Shown here in pieces: positions 26,598 through 33,317 of a stretch of 64,000 bases of DNA. Each line of letters begins with the position of its first letter. Positions within the stretch are counted from its first letter, which is position 1. The DNA is from Sinorhizobium numidicum (lineage in GTDB: Bacteria; Pseudomonadota; Alphaproteobacteria; Rhizobiales; Rhizobiaceae). A program made the position numbers and the translations under genes. Below the pieces are notes generated by a model. That model was not told the DNA's origin. It searched no databases and worked only from the letters and a program-made list of their open reading frames with translations. The stretch is taken from NCBI RefSeq assembly GCF_029892045.1, contig NZ_CP120367.1, positions 558,001-622,000 on the forward strand, written 5' to 3'.

Positions 26598-26663
26598 TGG
26601 GCTCAATCGAGCCATTCATCGCGTCGAACGCCAATGACAGCAAGGGGTCGAGGGCAGCCGTTC
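26598..26663 (+). repeat. 66-bp imperfect repeat, copy 2
   Basis: Shares TGGGCTCAATCGAGCC, ATTCATC, CCAATGAC, GTCGAG and AGCCGTTC in order with the copy at 13572-13637. It sits between the GST gene and the dif-like motif next to VapC. Confidence 0.55.
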
Positions 26664-26714
26664 TTCACGAGCCTCACGCGCGGCTCATCGCTAGGTTCCC
26701 GTTCCGTGCTAAGA

Positions 26715-26738
26715 AGATCGCATAATGTATCAACGGGA
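26715..26738 (+). repeat. dif-like 24-bp motif, copy 3
   Basis: AGATCGCATAATGTATCAAC followed by GGGA. It ends 10 bp from the 3' end of the vapC gene. Identical to copy 2 from TCGCATAA to the end. Confidence 0.55.
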
Positions 26739-26748
26739 ATTCGCGAGC

Positions 26749-27186
26749 CTATTTGCTGGTGATCAGGCGCAAGGCAGCATTGCCCCTTGTGACCGCCGCT
26801 GCTGACAGCTTGCGATCGAATGTCGCCAACTGGCCCCCATGCGCCTTCGCGAGTGCAAGCAGATAGGTGTCCGTTACCTGCCCCGAAGTTAGGATTTTCG
26901 TGGCAGCGATATCACCTGACCCGACGAGGCTCACATCGTCCGGCCAAAAACAGTGACCGGGTAGCGACCGCAATTTGCCAACGATCTCCATCACGAGTGA
27001 CGGTGAGCCGGGAGAGTTGGGATACTTGGCGTTGCCCACGATCCGGATGACACCATTTTCAGTAATGGGGCAGGTAGCCCACGCGGTCTGGCCGATCGAT
27101 GCGAACCAATCGTGCGCGTCATCATGGGCTACATGGCCCGGATCGATTAAGGCGATCAGCACATTGACGTCGAGCAGGAAAGTCAC
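26749..27186 (-). CDS. vapC: PIN-domain toxin VapC
   Basis: 145 residues with the PIN nuclease acidic set: Asp in MTFLLDVNVLIALIDP, Glu in CPITENGVIRIV, Asp in TSGQVTDTYLLALAKAHGGQ, and Asp in LATFDRKLS. VapC toxins are magnesium-dependent RNases that cut tRNA or rRNA to stop translation. The GTG start overlaps the TGA of the antitoxin by four bases (GTGA), the typical coupled arrangement. All key residues are present, so it should be active. A TA-type role for the pair is secure. Confidence 0.92.
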   Translation of the reverse strand: MTFLLDVNVLIALIDPGHVAHDDAHDWFASIGQTAWATCPITENGVIRIVGNAKYPNSPGSPSLVMEIVGKLRSLPGHCFWPDDVSLVGSGDIAATKILTSGQVTDTYLLALAKAHGGQLATFDRKLSAAAVTRGNAALRLITSK

Positions 27187-27410
27187 GGCAGTTCGTCACG
27201 CAAGGCGTTGACGATCTCGAGAGTCACTGGCGGCGCGTCCGGCCGAGGTGACAGAAGAGGAATTCCATTGCGCTCGCCGCCGCTGCGAGGCCGGCGCAGA
27301 GAACGCCTCGCCAGTTCGGAAATGACCTCGCCGACACTACGGTGCTGCTGGGCTGCCATCGCTTTGGCGGCGATCAGGACATCGTCATCGATCGCCAGTG
27401 TCGTTCTCAT
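27183..27410 (-). CDS. vapB: Antitoxin VapB
   Basis: 75 residues from the ATG at 27410 (MRTTLAIDDDVLIAAKAMAA), which has GAGG seven bases upstream. The N-terminal ribbon-helix-helix binds DNA: a beta strand TTLAIDD then helices ending VGEVISELARRSL. The C-terminal tail (PLLSPRPDAPPVTLEIVNAL) wraps the toxin. It is coupled to vapC by a four-base overlap and should autoregulate the pair. The leader carries a 7-bp tandem repeat just upstream of the ribosome site, which is unusual. Confidence 0.9.
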   Translation of the reverse strand: MRTTLAIDDDVLIAAKAMAAQQHRSVGEVISELARRSLRRPRSGGERNGIPLLSPRPDAPPVTLEIVNALRDELP

Positions 27411-27424
27411 ATCCGCCTCATCGC

Positions 27425-27473
27425 GCATCAAGCATCAAGCATCAAGCATCAAGCATCACGCATCACGCATCAT
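27425..27473. repeat. Seven tandem copies of a 7-bp unit
   Basis: Seven units in a row: four GCATCAA, two GCATCAC, one GCATCAT. The tract begins about 15 bp upstream of the vapB start codon on its leader side. Copy-number change by slippage would alter promoter or leader spacing. Confidence 0.85.
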
Positions 27474-27995
27474 ATAAAGTATGCCGTCGGGTTTCTCAAG
27501 GCGGATAAAGGCATTCCTATCCGGAGGAATGCCCCGTTGAGACGAAAAGCGTTGGAGGCAATGAGGAGCGGGCCTTCCCGCTTTGAGCGCTTTTCACCCG
27601 CAGCACGCGTTTTAATTATGAGGAGCGATCAGCGCGCGGGGGACTCTCTTCGGTGAGGCAGGAGGCCTCGCGTTGGAGCTTCTTGCGCGCAAGCTTGCAC
27701 GTGCGGCGATAGTCCCGCAACACCGACACGCCTCCGCCCGCCAACGTTGCAGCCAGAGCCGCTGTCGCGTGCATTGGCCTGAAGGAACCAGCAACACTGA
27801 TGCAGAATCCGAACACCGTCCTTGCCTCGGTCCTTTTTGCCCGTAAGCACCGCTTTTGGCCCTTCACCCATTACTCTCAGAAGACGTTTTAGGACACGTT
27901 TCGTCGCTCGACGGTGAAAGGTGCGCGACATCTGATGGTAGTGTGCAGGCCATCGCTGATGGGTGCATGTCACGGTATAAGACGCAGGGAGGCAC
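27474..27995. other. Spacer with a hairpin, no recognisable gene
   Basis: A hairpin GGCATTCC-N8-GGAATGCC lies at about 27510-27533 without a T tract. The minus-strand frame at 27616-27867 has a weakly hydrophobic stretch but no family likeness or ribosome site. The stretch should include the promoters of vapB (left) and the LuxR gene (right). Confidence 0.4.
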
Positions 27996-28625
27996 ATGTC
28001 GCAGGAGGGTGGAGGCCGAGTTTTGGTCGCGGAGCGCAACCCTTTGGTGATTGCCGCTCTTCGCGGACTTTTTTCCGACAATGCCAGATTTTTCATCGTT
28101 GATACGGCTCGGACATCGGCCGAACTTTGCGAGAAGCTTGCCTCCGTTGAGACGGACTGCGTGCTGCTCAGTTGGCAGCTCGACGATGCCGAGGCGCCCG
28201 AGGTGCTCGCCGATCTCGGCCGGCTCGGATTCGACCCCCGGATCGTTCTCTTCGCCGACACCAGCAATCCTTCGGTCGTCAACGAGACGATCCGGCTTGG
28301 TGTCAATGGTCTCTGCTATCAGTTCGAAGATCCTGAAATCCTGTTCGCGACGCTCACCGCGGTAATGCAGGGTCGGATCTGCATTCCCTACACGGTGCTT
28401 TCGAAAATCTCGCACACGCCGTTTCAACAGCTCACCTCTCGGGAAAGTGAGCTGCTCGGCATGCTGGCCAATGGTTGGACCAATATTCAAATCGCCGCGC
28501 GAACAGGCATTTCCGAGAATACCGTGAAGTACCACCTCAAGAATCTTTATGACAAGCTCGAGGTGCGCAACCGCGCCATGGCGGTCGCCCTTTATGCCAA
28601 GGAGCGCCGGCGCAATCCGGAGTGA
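27996..28625 (+). CDS. LuxR/NarL-type regulator with an aspartate-less receiver
   Basis: 209 residues. The N-terminal ~120 residues have the receiver fold (GRVLVAERNPLVIAALRGLF), but the phosphorylation site position reads VLLSWQL, with Ser where Asp is expected. The acidic pair is reduced to one Glu (AER), and the usual Lys is replaced (GVNGLCYQFED). The C-terminal HTH is intact: LTSRESELLGMLANGWTNIQ, ISENTVKYHLKNLYDKLEV. It therefore probably acts without phosphorylation, perhaps through a ligand or constitutively. ATG follows GGGAGGCAC. It is read toward sgaA and is the likely regulator of the serine-cycle operon (inference from position). Confidence 0.88.
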   Translation: MSQEGGGRVLVAERNPLVIAALRGLFSDNARFFIVDTARTSAELCEKLASVETDCVLLSWQLDDAEAPEVLADLGRLGFDPRIVLFADTSNPSVVNETIRLGVNGLCYQFEDPEILFATLTAVMQGRICIPYTVLSKISHTPFQQLTSRESELLGMLANGWTNIQIAARTGISENTVKYHLKNLYDKLEVRNRAMAVALYAKERRRNPE

Positions 28626-28654
28626 CTACCTGTGGGTAGTCTTTTCCCTACCCA
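28624..28654 (+). promoter_or_regulatory. Overlapping alternative hairpins between luxR and sgaA
   Basis: GACTACC (28624-28630) pairs with GGTAGTC (28635-28641), followed by TTTT: a short terminator for the luxR gene. TGGGTAG (28633-28639) can instead pair with CTACCCA (28648-28654). The two stems exclude each other, an attenuator-like layout, though the elements are short. A double-stranded operator reading is equally possible. Confidence 0.4.
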
Positions 28655-28803
28655 TTCCCTCCAAGTGACCACCCGTCAGGGCCGCTCCTGCGCTGCCCGT
28701 CGGGCATTCTTTTCTGCCTGAGTGAGTGTTGTGCGGACATGGCCCGGAAGGCAGCTTTGGTGCCGAGGAAACGTCGTCCGCGGACGCAGCCATTGGAGGA
28801 ACG

Positions 28804-29994
28804 ATGTCAGGCTACAATCATCTCTTCATTCCCGGCCCCACCAACATTCCCGAACAGGTTCGTCAGGCGATGAATCTGCCGATGGAAGACATGCGCTCCC
28901 CTCGATATCCCTTGTTGACATTGCCGCTCTTCGCCGACGTCAAGAAGGTCTTCAAGAACCACGACGGCCGCGTCTTCATCTATCCTTCATCGGGCACCGG
29001 CGCCTGGGAAGCGGCGATGACCAACGTGCTCTCGCCCGGCGATCGGGTGCTGATGAGCCGCTTCGGCCAGTTCTCGCATCTCTGGGTCGATATGGCCGAG
29101 CGCCTCGGCTTCGAGGTCGATTGCATCGACGGGGAATGGGGCACGGGCGTGCCGGTCGAGCTCTATGCCGAGCGCCTCGCCGCCGACGAGGCGCACAGGA
29201 TCAAGGCTGTCTTCGTGACGCACAACGAAACCGCGACCGGCGTCACCTCGGACGTAGCCGCGGTCAGGGTTGCGCTCGACGCCTGCGACCACCCGGCGCT
29301 GCTCTTCGTCGATGGCGTCTCCTCGATCGGCTCGATCGATTTCCGCCAGGATGAATGGGGCGTCGATTGCGCCGTTTCCGGTTCGCAGAAGGGCTTCATG
29401 CTGCCCGCCGGCCTCGGCTTCCTCTCGGTCAGCGAGAAGGCGCTCAAAGCCGCCAAGACTGCGCGTCATATGCGCTGTTATTTCTCGTTTGAAGACATGA
29501 TCAAGACCAACGACGCGGGCTATTTCCCCTATACTCCGCCGACGCAGCTGTTGCGGGGCTTGCGCGCCTCTCTCGACCTGATCTTCGAGGAAGGCCTCGA
29601 AAATATCTTCTCACGCCACCACCACCTTGCCAACGGCGTGCGTGCCGCTGTCTCCGCCTGGGGTCTCAAGCTCTGCGCGACCCAGCCGAAATGGCATTCC
29701 GACACGGTGTCCGCGATCCGGTTGCCGGAAGGGATCGATGGTGCCGAGGTCATCCGTCACGCGTACCGCACCTACAACACCTCGCTCGGCAGCGGGCTCA
29801 GCAAGGTGGCGGGCAAGGTCTTCCGCATCGGCCATCTCGGCTCACTGAACGAGGTCATGGTTCTGGGTGCGCTTTCAGCCGCCGAACTCACGCTGCTCGA
29901 TTGCGGTGTGAAGATCGAGCCGGGCTCGGGCGTCGGCGCGGCGATCAAGCAGTTCCGCTCCGCCACCAGCACGTCGACCGCCAAGGCAGCCTGA
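28804..29994 (+). CDS. sgaA: Serine--glyoxylate aminotransferase
   Basis: 396 residues from the ATG at 28804, preceded by TTGGAGGAACG. A class V aminotransferase (PLP): FIPGPTNIPEQVRQAMN at the start, GTGAWEAAMTNVLSPGD, LFVDGVSSIGSIDFRQDEWG with the PLP-binding Asp, and the Schiff-base Lys196 in VSGSQKGFMLPAGLGF. It converts serine plus glyoxylate to hydroxypyruvate plus glycine, the step of the serine cycle that accepts the carbon unit. It heads a run sgaA-mclA-mtkA-mtkB with 12-22 bp gaps and strong ribosome sites, hence one operon. Other class V enzymes (alanine-glyoxylate) are alternatives, but the neighbours favour SgaA. Confidence 0.93.
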   Translation: MSGYNHLFIPGPTNIPEQVRQAMNLPMEDMRSPRYPLLTLPLFADVKKVFKNHDGRVFIYPSSGTGAWEAAMTNVLSPGDRVLMSRFGQFSHLWVDMAERLGFEVDCIDGEWGTGVPVELYAERLAADEAHRIKAVFVTHNETATGVTSDVAAVRVALDACDHPALLFVDGVSSIGSIDFRQDEWGVDCAVSGSQKGFMLPAGLGFLSVSEKALKAAKTARHMRCYFSFEDMIKTNDAGYFPYTPPTQLLRGLRASLDLIFEEGLENIFSRHHHLANGVRAAVSAWGLKLCATQPKWHSDTVSAIRLPEGIDGAEVIRHAYRTYNTSLGSGLSKVAGKVFRIGHLGSLNEVMVLGALSAAELTLLDCGVKIEPGSGVGAAIKQFRSATSTSTAKAA

Positions 29995-30016
29995 AGGAAC
30001 CGGAAGGGAGCAATCT

Positions 30017-30961
30017 ATGAGCCACACGATAAACCATCTCCGCCGGCTGCGCCTGCAGCGCAGCGAACTCGCCGTCCCGGGCTCTAACCCCGAGATGATC
30101 GAGAAGGCCGCCAATTCCGACGCCGACTACATCTTTCTCGACATCGAGGATGCCGTGGCGCCGCCGGAAAAGGAGCGCGCCCGAGCCAATATCGTCGCAG
30201 CGCTCAACCAGATCGACTGGCGCGGCCGCGGCAAGACGATCTCGGTTCGAATCAACGGTCTCGACACCCACTACATGTATCGTGACGTCGTCGACCTTAT
30301 GGAGCAGGCCGGCGACCGGATCGACACGCTGCTCGTGCCGAAGGTCGGCGTGCCGGCTGACCTCTATATGGTCGAGGCAATGGTCAACCAGATCGAGATC
30401 GCCAGGGGTTATAAGACACGCGTCGGCCTCGAGGCGCTGATCGAGACCGCGTTCGGCATGGCCAATGTCGAAGCCATCGCGTCCTTCGGCGGCAAGCTCG
30501 AGGCACTGCATTTCGGCGTCGCCGACTATGCCGCGAGCCTGAAGGCCCGCACCGTCAATATCGGCGGCCTCAACCCTGACTATCCCGGTGACCAGTGGCA
30601 CTTCGGCCTGTCGCGGATGACGGTTGCCTGCCGAGCCTATGGTCTGCGCGCCATCGACGGCCCCTTCGGAGATTTCTCCGATCCCGACGGCTACAAGGCG
30701 GCTGCGCGTCGTGCCGCGGCCCTCGGCATCGAAGGCAAGTGGGCGATCCATCCGAGCCAGATCGCGTTGGCCAACGATATCTTCTCTCCGCCGGAAAAGG
30801 AGGTCGACCGCGCCCGCCGCATCATCGATGCGCTGAAGCTCGCCGAGGGCCAAGGCAAGGGCGCGGCCTCGCTCGACGGCAAGATGATCGACGCCGCCTC
30901 GGAACGCATGGCGCGCAACGTGCTCGCAACCCATGAAGCAATCACCGCGGGCCGCCGCTGA
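30017..30961 (+). CDS. mclA: L-malyl-CoA lyase (HpcH/HpaI family)
   Basis: 314 residues, close to the length of the methylotroph enzyme. It has the citrate-lyase beta/HpcH fold: FLDIEDAVAPPEKERARANI with metal-binding acidic residues, RINGLDTHYMYRDVVDLM, GLEALIETAFGMANVEAIAS, LHFGVADYAASLKART and GKWAIHPSQIALANDIFSPP. It cleaves malyl-CoA to acetyl-CoA and glyoxylate, using magnesium or manganese. Glyoxylate returns to SgaA. The ribosome site GGAAGGGAGC is well placed. A beta-methylmalyl-CoA activity is also possible for this family. Its position between sgaA and the malate-CoA ligase genes makes the call firm. Confidence 0.93.
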   Translation: MSHTINHLRRLRLQRSELAVPGSNPEMIEKAANSDADYIFLDIEDAVAPPEKERARANIVAALNQIDWRGRGKTISVRINGLDTHYMYRDVVDLMEQAGDRIDTLLVPKVGVPADLYMVEAMVNQIEIARGYKTRVGLEALIETAFGMANVEAIASFGGKLEALHFGVADYAASLKARTVNIGGLNPDYPGDQWHFGLSRMTVACRAYGLRAIDGPFGDFSDPDGYKAAARRAAALGIEGKWAIHPSQIALANDIFSPPEKEVDRARRIIDALKLAEGQGKGAASLDGKMIDAASERMARNVLATHEAITAGRR

Positions 30962-30973
30962 AGGGAGGATCCT

Positions 30974-32158
30974 ATGGACATTCACGAATATCAGACGAAG
31001 GAGCTCCTCTCGCGCTACCAGATCCATATCCCGCGCGGCGGCCTCGCCTATAGTCCCGAGCAGGCGGCTTATCGTGCCAGGGAGATCGGCGGCGACCGAT
31101 GGGTGGTGAAGGCACAGGTTCATTCCGGCGCGCGCGGCAAGGCGGGCGGTATCAAGCTCTGCTCGTCCGACCACGAGATCGTCGAGGCCGCCGACTCCAT
31201 GCTCGGCCGCACGCTTGTGACGCACCAGACCGGGCCGCAGGGAAAACTGGTCAGCCGCCTCTATGTTGAGGAGGCGATGGATATCGCGCGCGAGATCTAT
31301 ATCGGCTTCGTGCTCGACCGCAAATCCGAGCGCATCATGATCGTCGCCTCGTCTTCAGGCGGCATGGAGATCGAGGAGATCGCCGAGGCCGAGCCGGACT
31401 CGATCATCCGCGCGACCGTCGATCCCGGCGTCGGCATGCAGGACTTCCAGGCCCGCGAGATCGCGTTCGGGCTCGGCATCGACAATGCCCTGATCGGCCG
31501 CGCCACGCAGACGCTGCTCGGCTGCTACCGCGCCTTCGTCGACTATGACGCCGCGATGCTGGAGATCAATCCGCTCGTCGTGACCCGCCGCGGCGATCTC
31601 GTGGCGCTCGATGCCAAGATGAGCTTCGACGAGAACGCGCTCTTCCGCCGGCCGCATATCTCCGAGATGCGCGACAAGAGCCAAGAGGATCCGCGCGAAA
31701 CCTACGCGTCCGACCGTGGGCTTTCCTATGTCGGCCTCGACGGCAATATCGGCTGCATTATCAACGGTGCCGGCCTCGCCATGGCGACCATGGACATGAT
31801 CAAGATCGCCGGCGGCGAGCCCGCGAATTTCCTCGACATCGGCGGCGGCGCGTCGCCCGATCGCGTGGCGAAATCGTTCCGCGCCGTGCTGCACGACAGA
31901 CAAGTCGAGACGATCCTCGTCAACATCTTCGCCGGCATCAATCGCTGCGACTGGGTGGCGGAAGGCGTGATCAAGGCATTGCGCGAAGTCGGCGTGCCGG
32001 TTCCGCTCGTCGTCCGGCTCTCCGGCACCAACATGGATGAGGGCCGGCGCATCCTCGCCGAATCCGGCGAGAACATCATCATCGCGGAAACGCTGGCCGA
32101 AGCTGCCGAGAAGGCAGTCGCCGCATGGCGTGCGTTCACTGCCGGCAAGGCAGCTTAA
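30974..32158 (+). CDS. mtkA: Malate--CoA ligase, beta subunit
   Basis: 394 residues, SucC-like with an ATP-grasp domain: [55 protein letters not shown] (metal-binding Glu-Asn), [20 protein letters not shown] and [10 protein letters not shown]. With MtkB it makes L-malyl-CoA from malate, CoA and ATP. It could be mistaken for succinyl-CoA synthetase beta; the placement between mclA and the alpha subunit in a serine-cycle operon favours malate. ATG follows GAAGGGAGGATCCT, 12 bp after mclA. The stop precedes mtkB by 11 bp. Confidence 0.92.
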   Translation: MDIHEYQTKELLSRYQIHIPRGGLAYSPEQAAYRAREIGGDRWVVKAQVHSGARGKAGGIKLCSSDHEIVEAADSMLGRTLVTHQTGPQGKLVSRLYVEEAMDIAREIYIGFVLDRKSERIMIVASSSGGMEIEEIAEAEPDSIIRATVDPGVGMQDFQAREIAFGLGIDNALIGRATQTLLGCYRAFVDYDAAMLEINPLVVTRRGDLVALDAKMSFDENALFRRPHISEMRDKSQEDPRETYASDRGLSYVGLDGNIGCIINGAGLAMATMDMIKIAGGEPANFLDIGGGASPDRVAKSFRAVLHDRQVETILVNIFAGINRCDWVAEGVIKALREVGVPVPLVVRLSGTNMDEGRRILAESGENIIIAETLAEAAEKAVAAWRAFTAGKAA

Positions 32159-32169
32159 GGAGGCGAGAC

Positions 32170-33069
32170 ATGTCCATTCTGCTCGACAAGAACACCCGCG
32201 TCATCGTCCAGGGCTTCACCGGCAAGATCGGCAGCTTCCATGCCGAGGACATGCAGCGCTATGGCACCAATGTGGTCGGCGGCGTCACCCCGGGCAAGGG
32301 CGGCCAGACTCATCTCGGCATGCCGGTCTTCAATACGGTGAAGGGCGCCGTGCAGGAAACCGGTGCGGATGCCTCGATCGTCTTCGTGCCGCCGCCGTTT
32401 GCGGCCGACTCGATCATGGAAGCGGCCGACGCCGGCATCCGGCTCTGTGTCTGCATCACCGACGGCATCCCGTCCCAGGACATGATCAGAGTCAAGCGAT
32501 ACATGCGGCGCTACCGCTTCGAGGATCGGATGACCCTGATCGGGCCGAACTGCGCGGGAATGATCACGCCTGGCGAGGCGCTGATGGGCATCATGCCGGG
32601 CTCGATCTACCTGCCCGGCCGCATCGGCATCGTCGGCCGCTCGGGCACGCTCGGATACGAGGCCGCGAGCCAGATGAAGGCGCTCAGCATCGGCGTCTCC
32701 ACCTCGGTCGGCATCGGCGGCGACCCGGTCAACGGTTCGTCCTTCAAGGACATGCTGGAGTTGTTCGAGAAAGATCCGGGCACGGACGCGGTGCTGATGA
32801 TCGGCGAGATCGGCGGCCCGCAGGAGGCGGAAGCCGCTCTCTGGGCGCGCGACAACATGAGGAAGCCGCTGATCGCCTATATCGCCGGCCTTTCAGCCCC
32901 GAAAGGCCGCCGCATGGGCCATGCCGGCGCGATCATCTCGGCTTTCGGGGAATCGGCACAGGAGAAGGTCGAAATCCTCAAGGGTGCCGGGGTCACGATC
33001 GTGCCGACCCCCTCGTCCTTCGGCGAGACGGTGTCGGACGTGCTGTCGGCCATGACGAAGGCGGCCTGA
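32170..33069 (+). CDS. mtkB: Malate--CoA ligase, alpha subunit
   Basis: 299 residues from the ATG at 32170, with AAGGAGG upstream deciding this start over an earlier one. SucD-like: NTRVIVQGFTGKIGSFHAED, GGVTPGKGGQTHLGMPVFNT, a CoA-binding Rossmann half, and the phosphohistidine loop RRMGHAGAIISAF with the active His. LIGPNCAGMITPGEALMGIM matches the family core. It forms the heteromer with MtkA that activates malate. It is followed not by a phosphoenolpyruvate carboxylase, as in methylotrophs, but by a scrap of a hydroxyacid dehydrogenase gene and a BCCT transporter. Confidence 0.92.
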   Translation: MSILLDKNTRVIVQGFTGKIGSFHAEDMQRYGTNVVGGVTPGKGGQTHLGMPVFNTVKGAVQETGADASIVFVPPPFAADSIMEAADAGIRLCVCITDGIPSQDMIRVKRYMRRYRFEDRMTLIGPNCAGMITPGEALMGIMPGSIYLPGRIGIVGRSGTLGYEAASQMKALSIGVSTSVGIGGDPVNGSSFKDMLELFEKDPGTDAVLMIGEIGGPQEAEAALWARDNMRKPLIAYIAGLSAPKGRRMGHAGAIISAFGESAQEKVEILKGAGVTIVPTPSSFGETVSDVLSAMTKAA

Positions 33070-33136
33070 AGCGAAAATCCCCGCGTGTTGGTGACTCGGC
33101 GCTGGCCGGGAGTAGTAGAGCGCGTGCCGACCGCGC

Positions 33137-33304
33137 GCTTCGACGGCGGCGATCGCCGGCGCCGGGCTCGACGTCTATGAGGAGGAGCCATCGGTCCCCG
33201 CTGGACTGACGGATCTCGAAAACGTCGTGCTTCTGACGCGTCCCGAGCCGGATCGTATGAGTGGCCAGGCGGCTGGTATCAGGGGCGGCCTGGAGGTTAA
33301 ATAG
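33137..33304 (+). pseudogene. D-2-hydroxyacid dehydrogenase (hydroxypyruvate reductase-like), C-terminal remnant
   Basis: In frame 2 the DNA spells ASTAAIAGAGLDVYEEEPSV, then PAGLTDLENVVLLT, and runs on to a TAG at 33302-33304. IAGAGLDVYEEEP..P..L..L.NVVLL is the hallmark of NAD-dependent D-2-hydroxyacid dehydrogenases just before the catalytic His. The His-containing segment is lost (TRPEPDR instead of PH.GS.T), and nothing of the NAD-binding half remains. In methylotrophs hydroxypyruvate reductase (hprA) belongs to this pathway, so this is probably what is left of it. No ribosome site or start. Confidence 0.75.
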
Positions 33305-33317
33305 GAGGAGCAAAAAA

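Noticed and set aside
27425..27473. Possible CRISPR array
   Set aside because: The units are 7 bp and contiguous with no spacers; it is a simple tandem repeat. No CRISPR array or cas gene was seen in the window.
29945..31225. 426-codon minus-strand frame opposite mclA
   Set aside because: It is the antisense of a strongly coding gene with high third-position G+C. It has no family resemblance or ribosome site. The same applies to long frames opposite mtkA (31355-31903), the fusion gene (36222-37754) and the second amidase (4573-5280).
30974..33069. Succinyl-CoA synthetase (sucCD)
   Set aside because: Sequence family is shared, but the fixed context with sgaA and mclA and absence of other TCA genes favours malate-CoA ligase.
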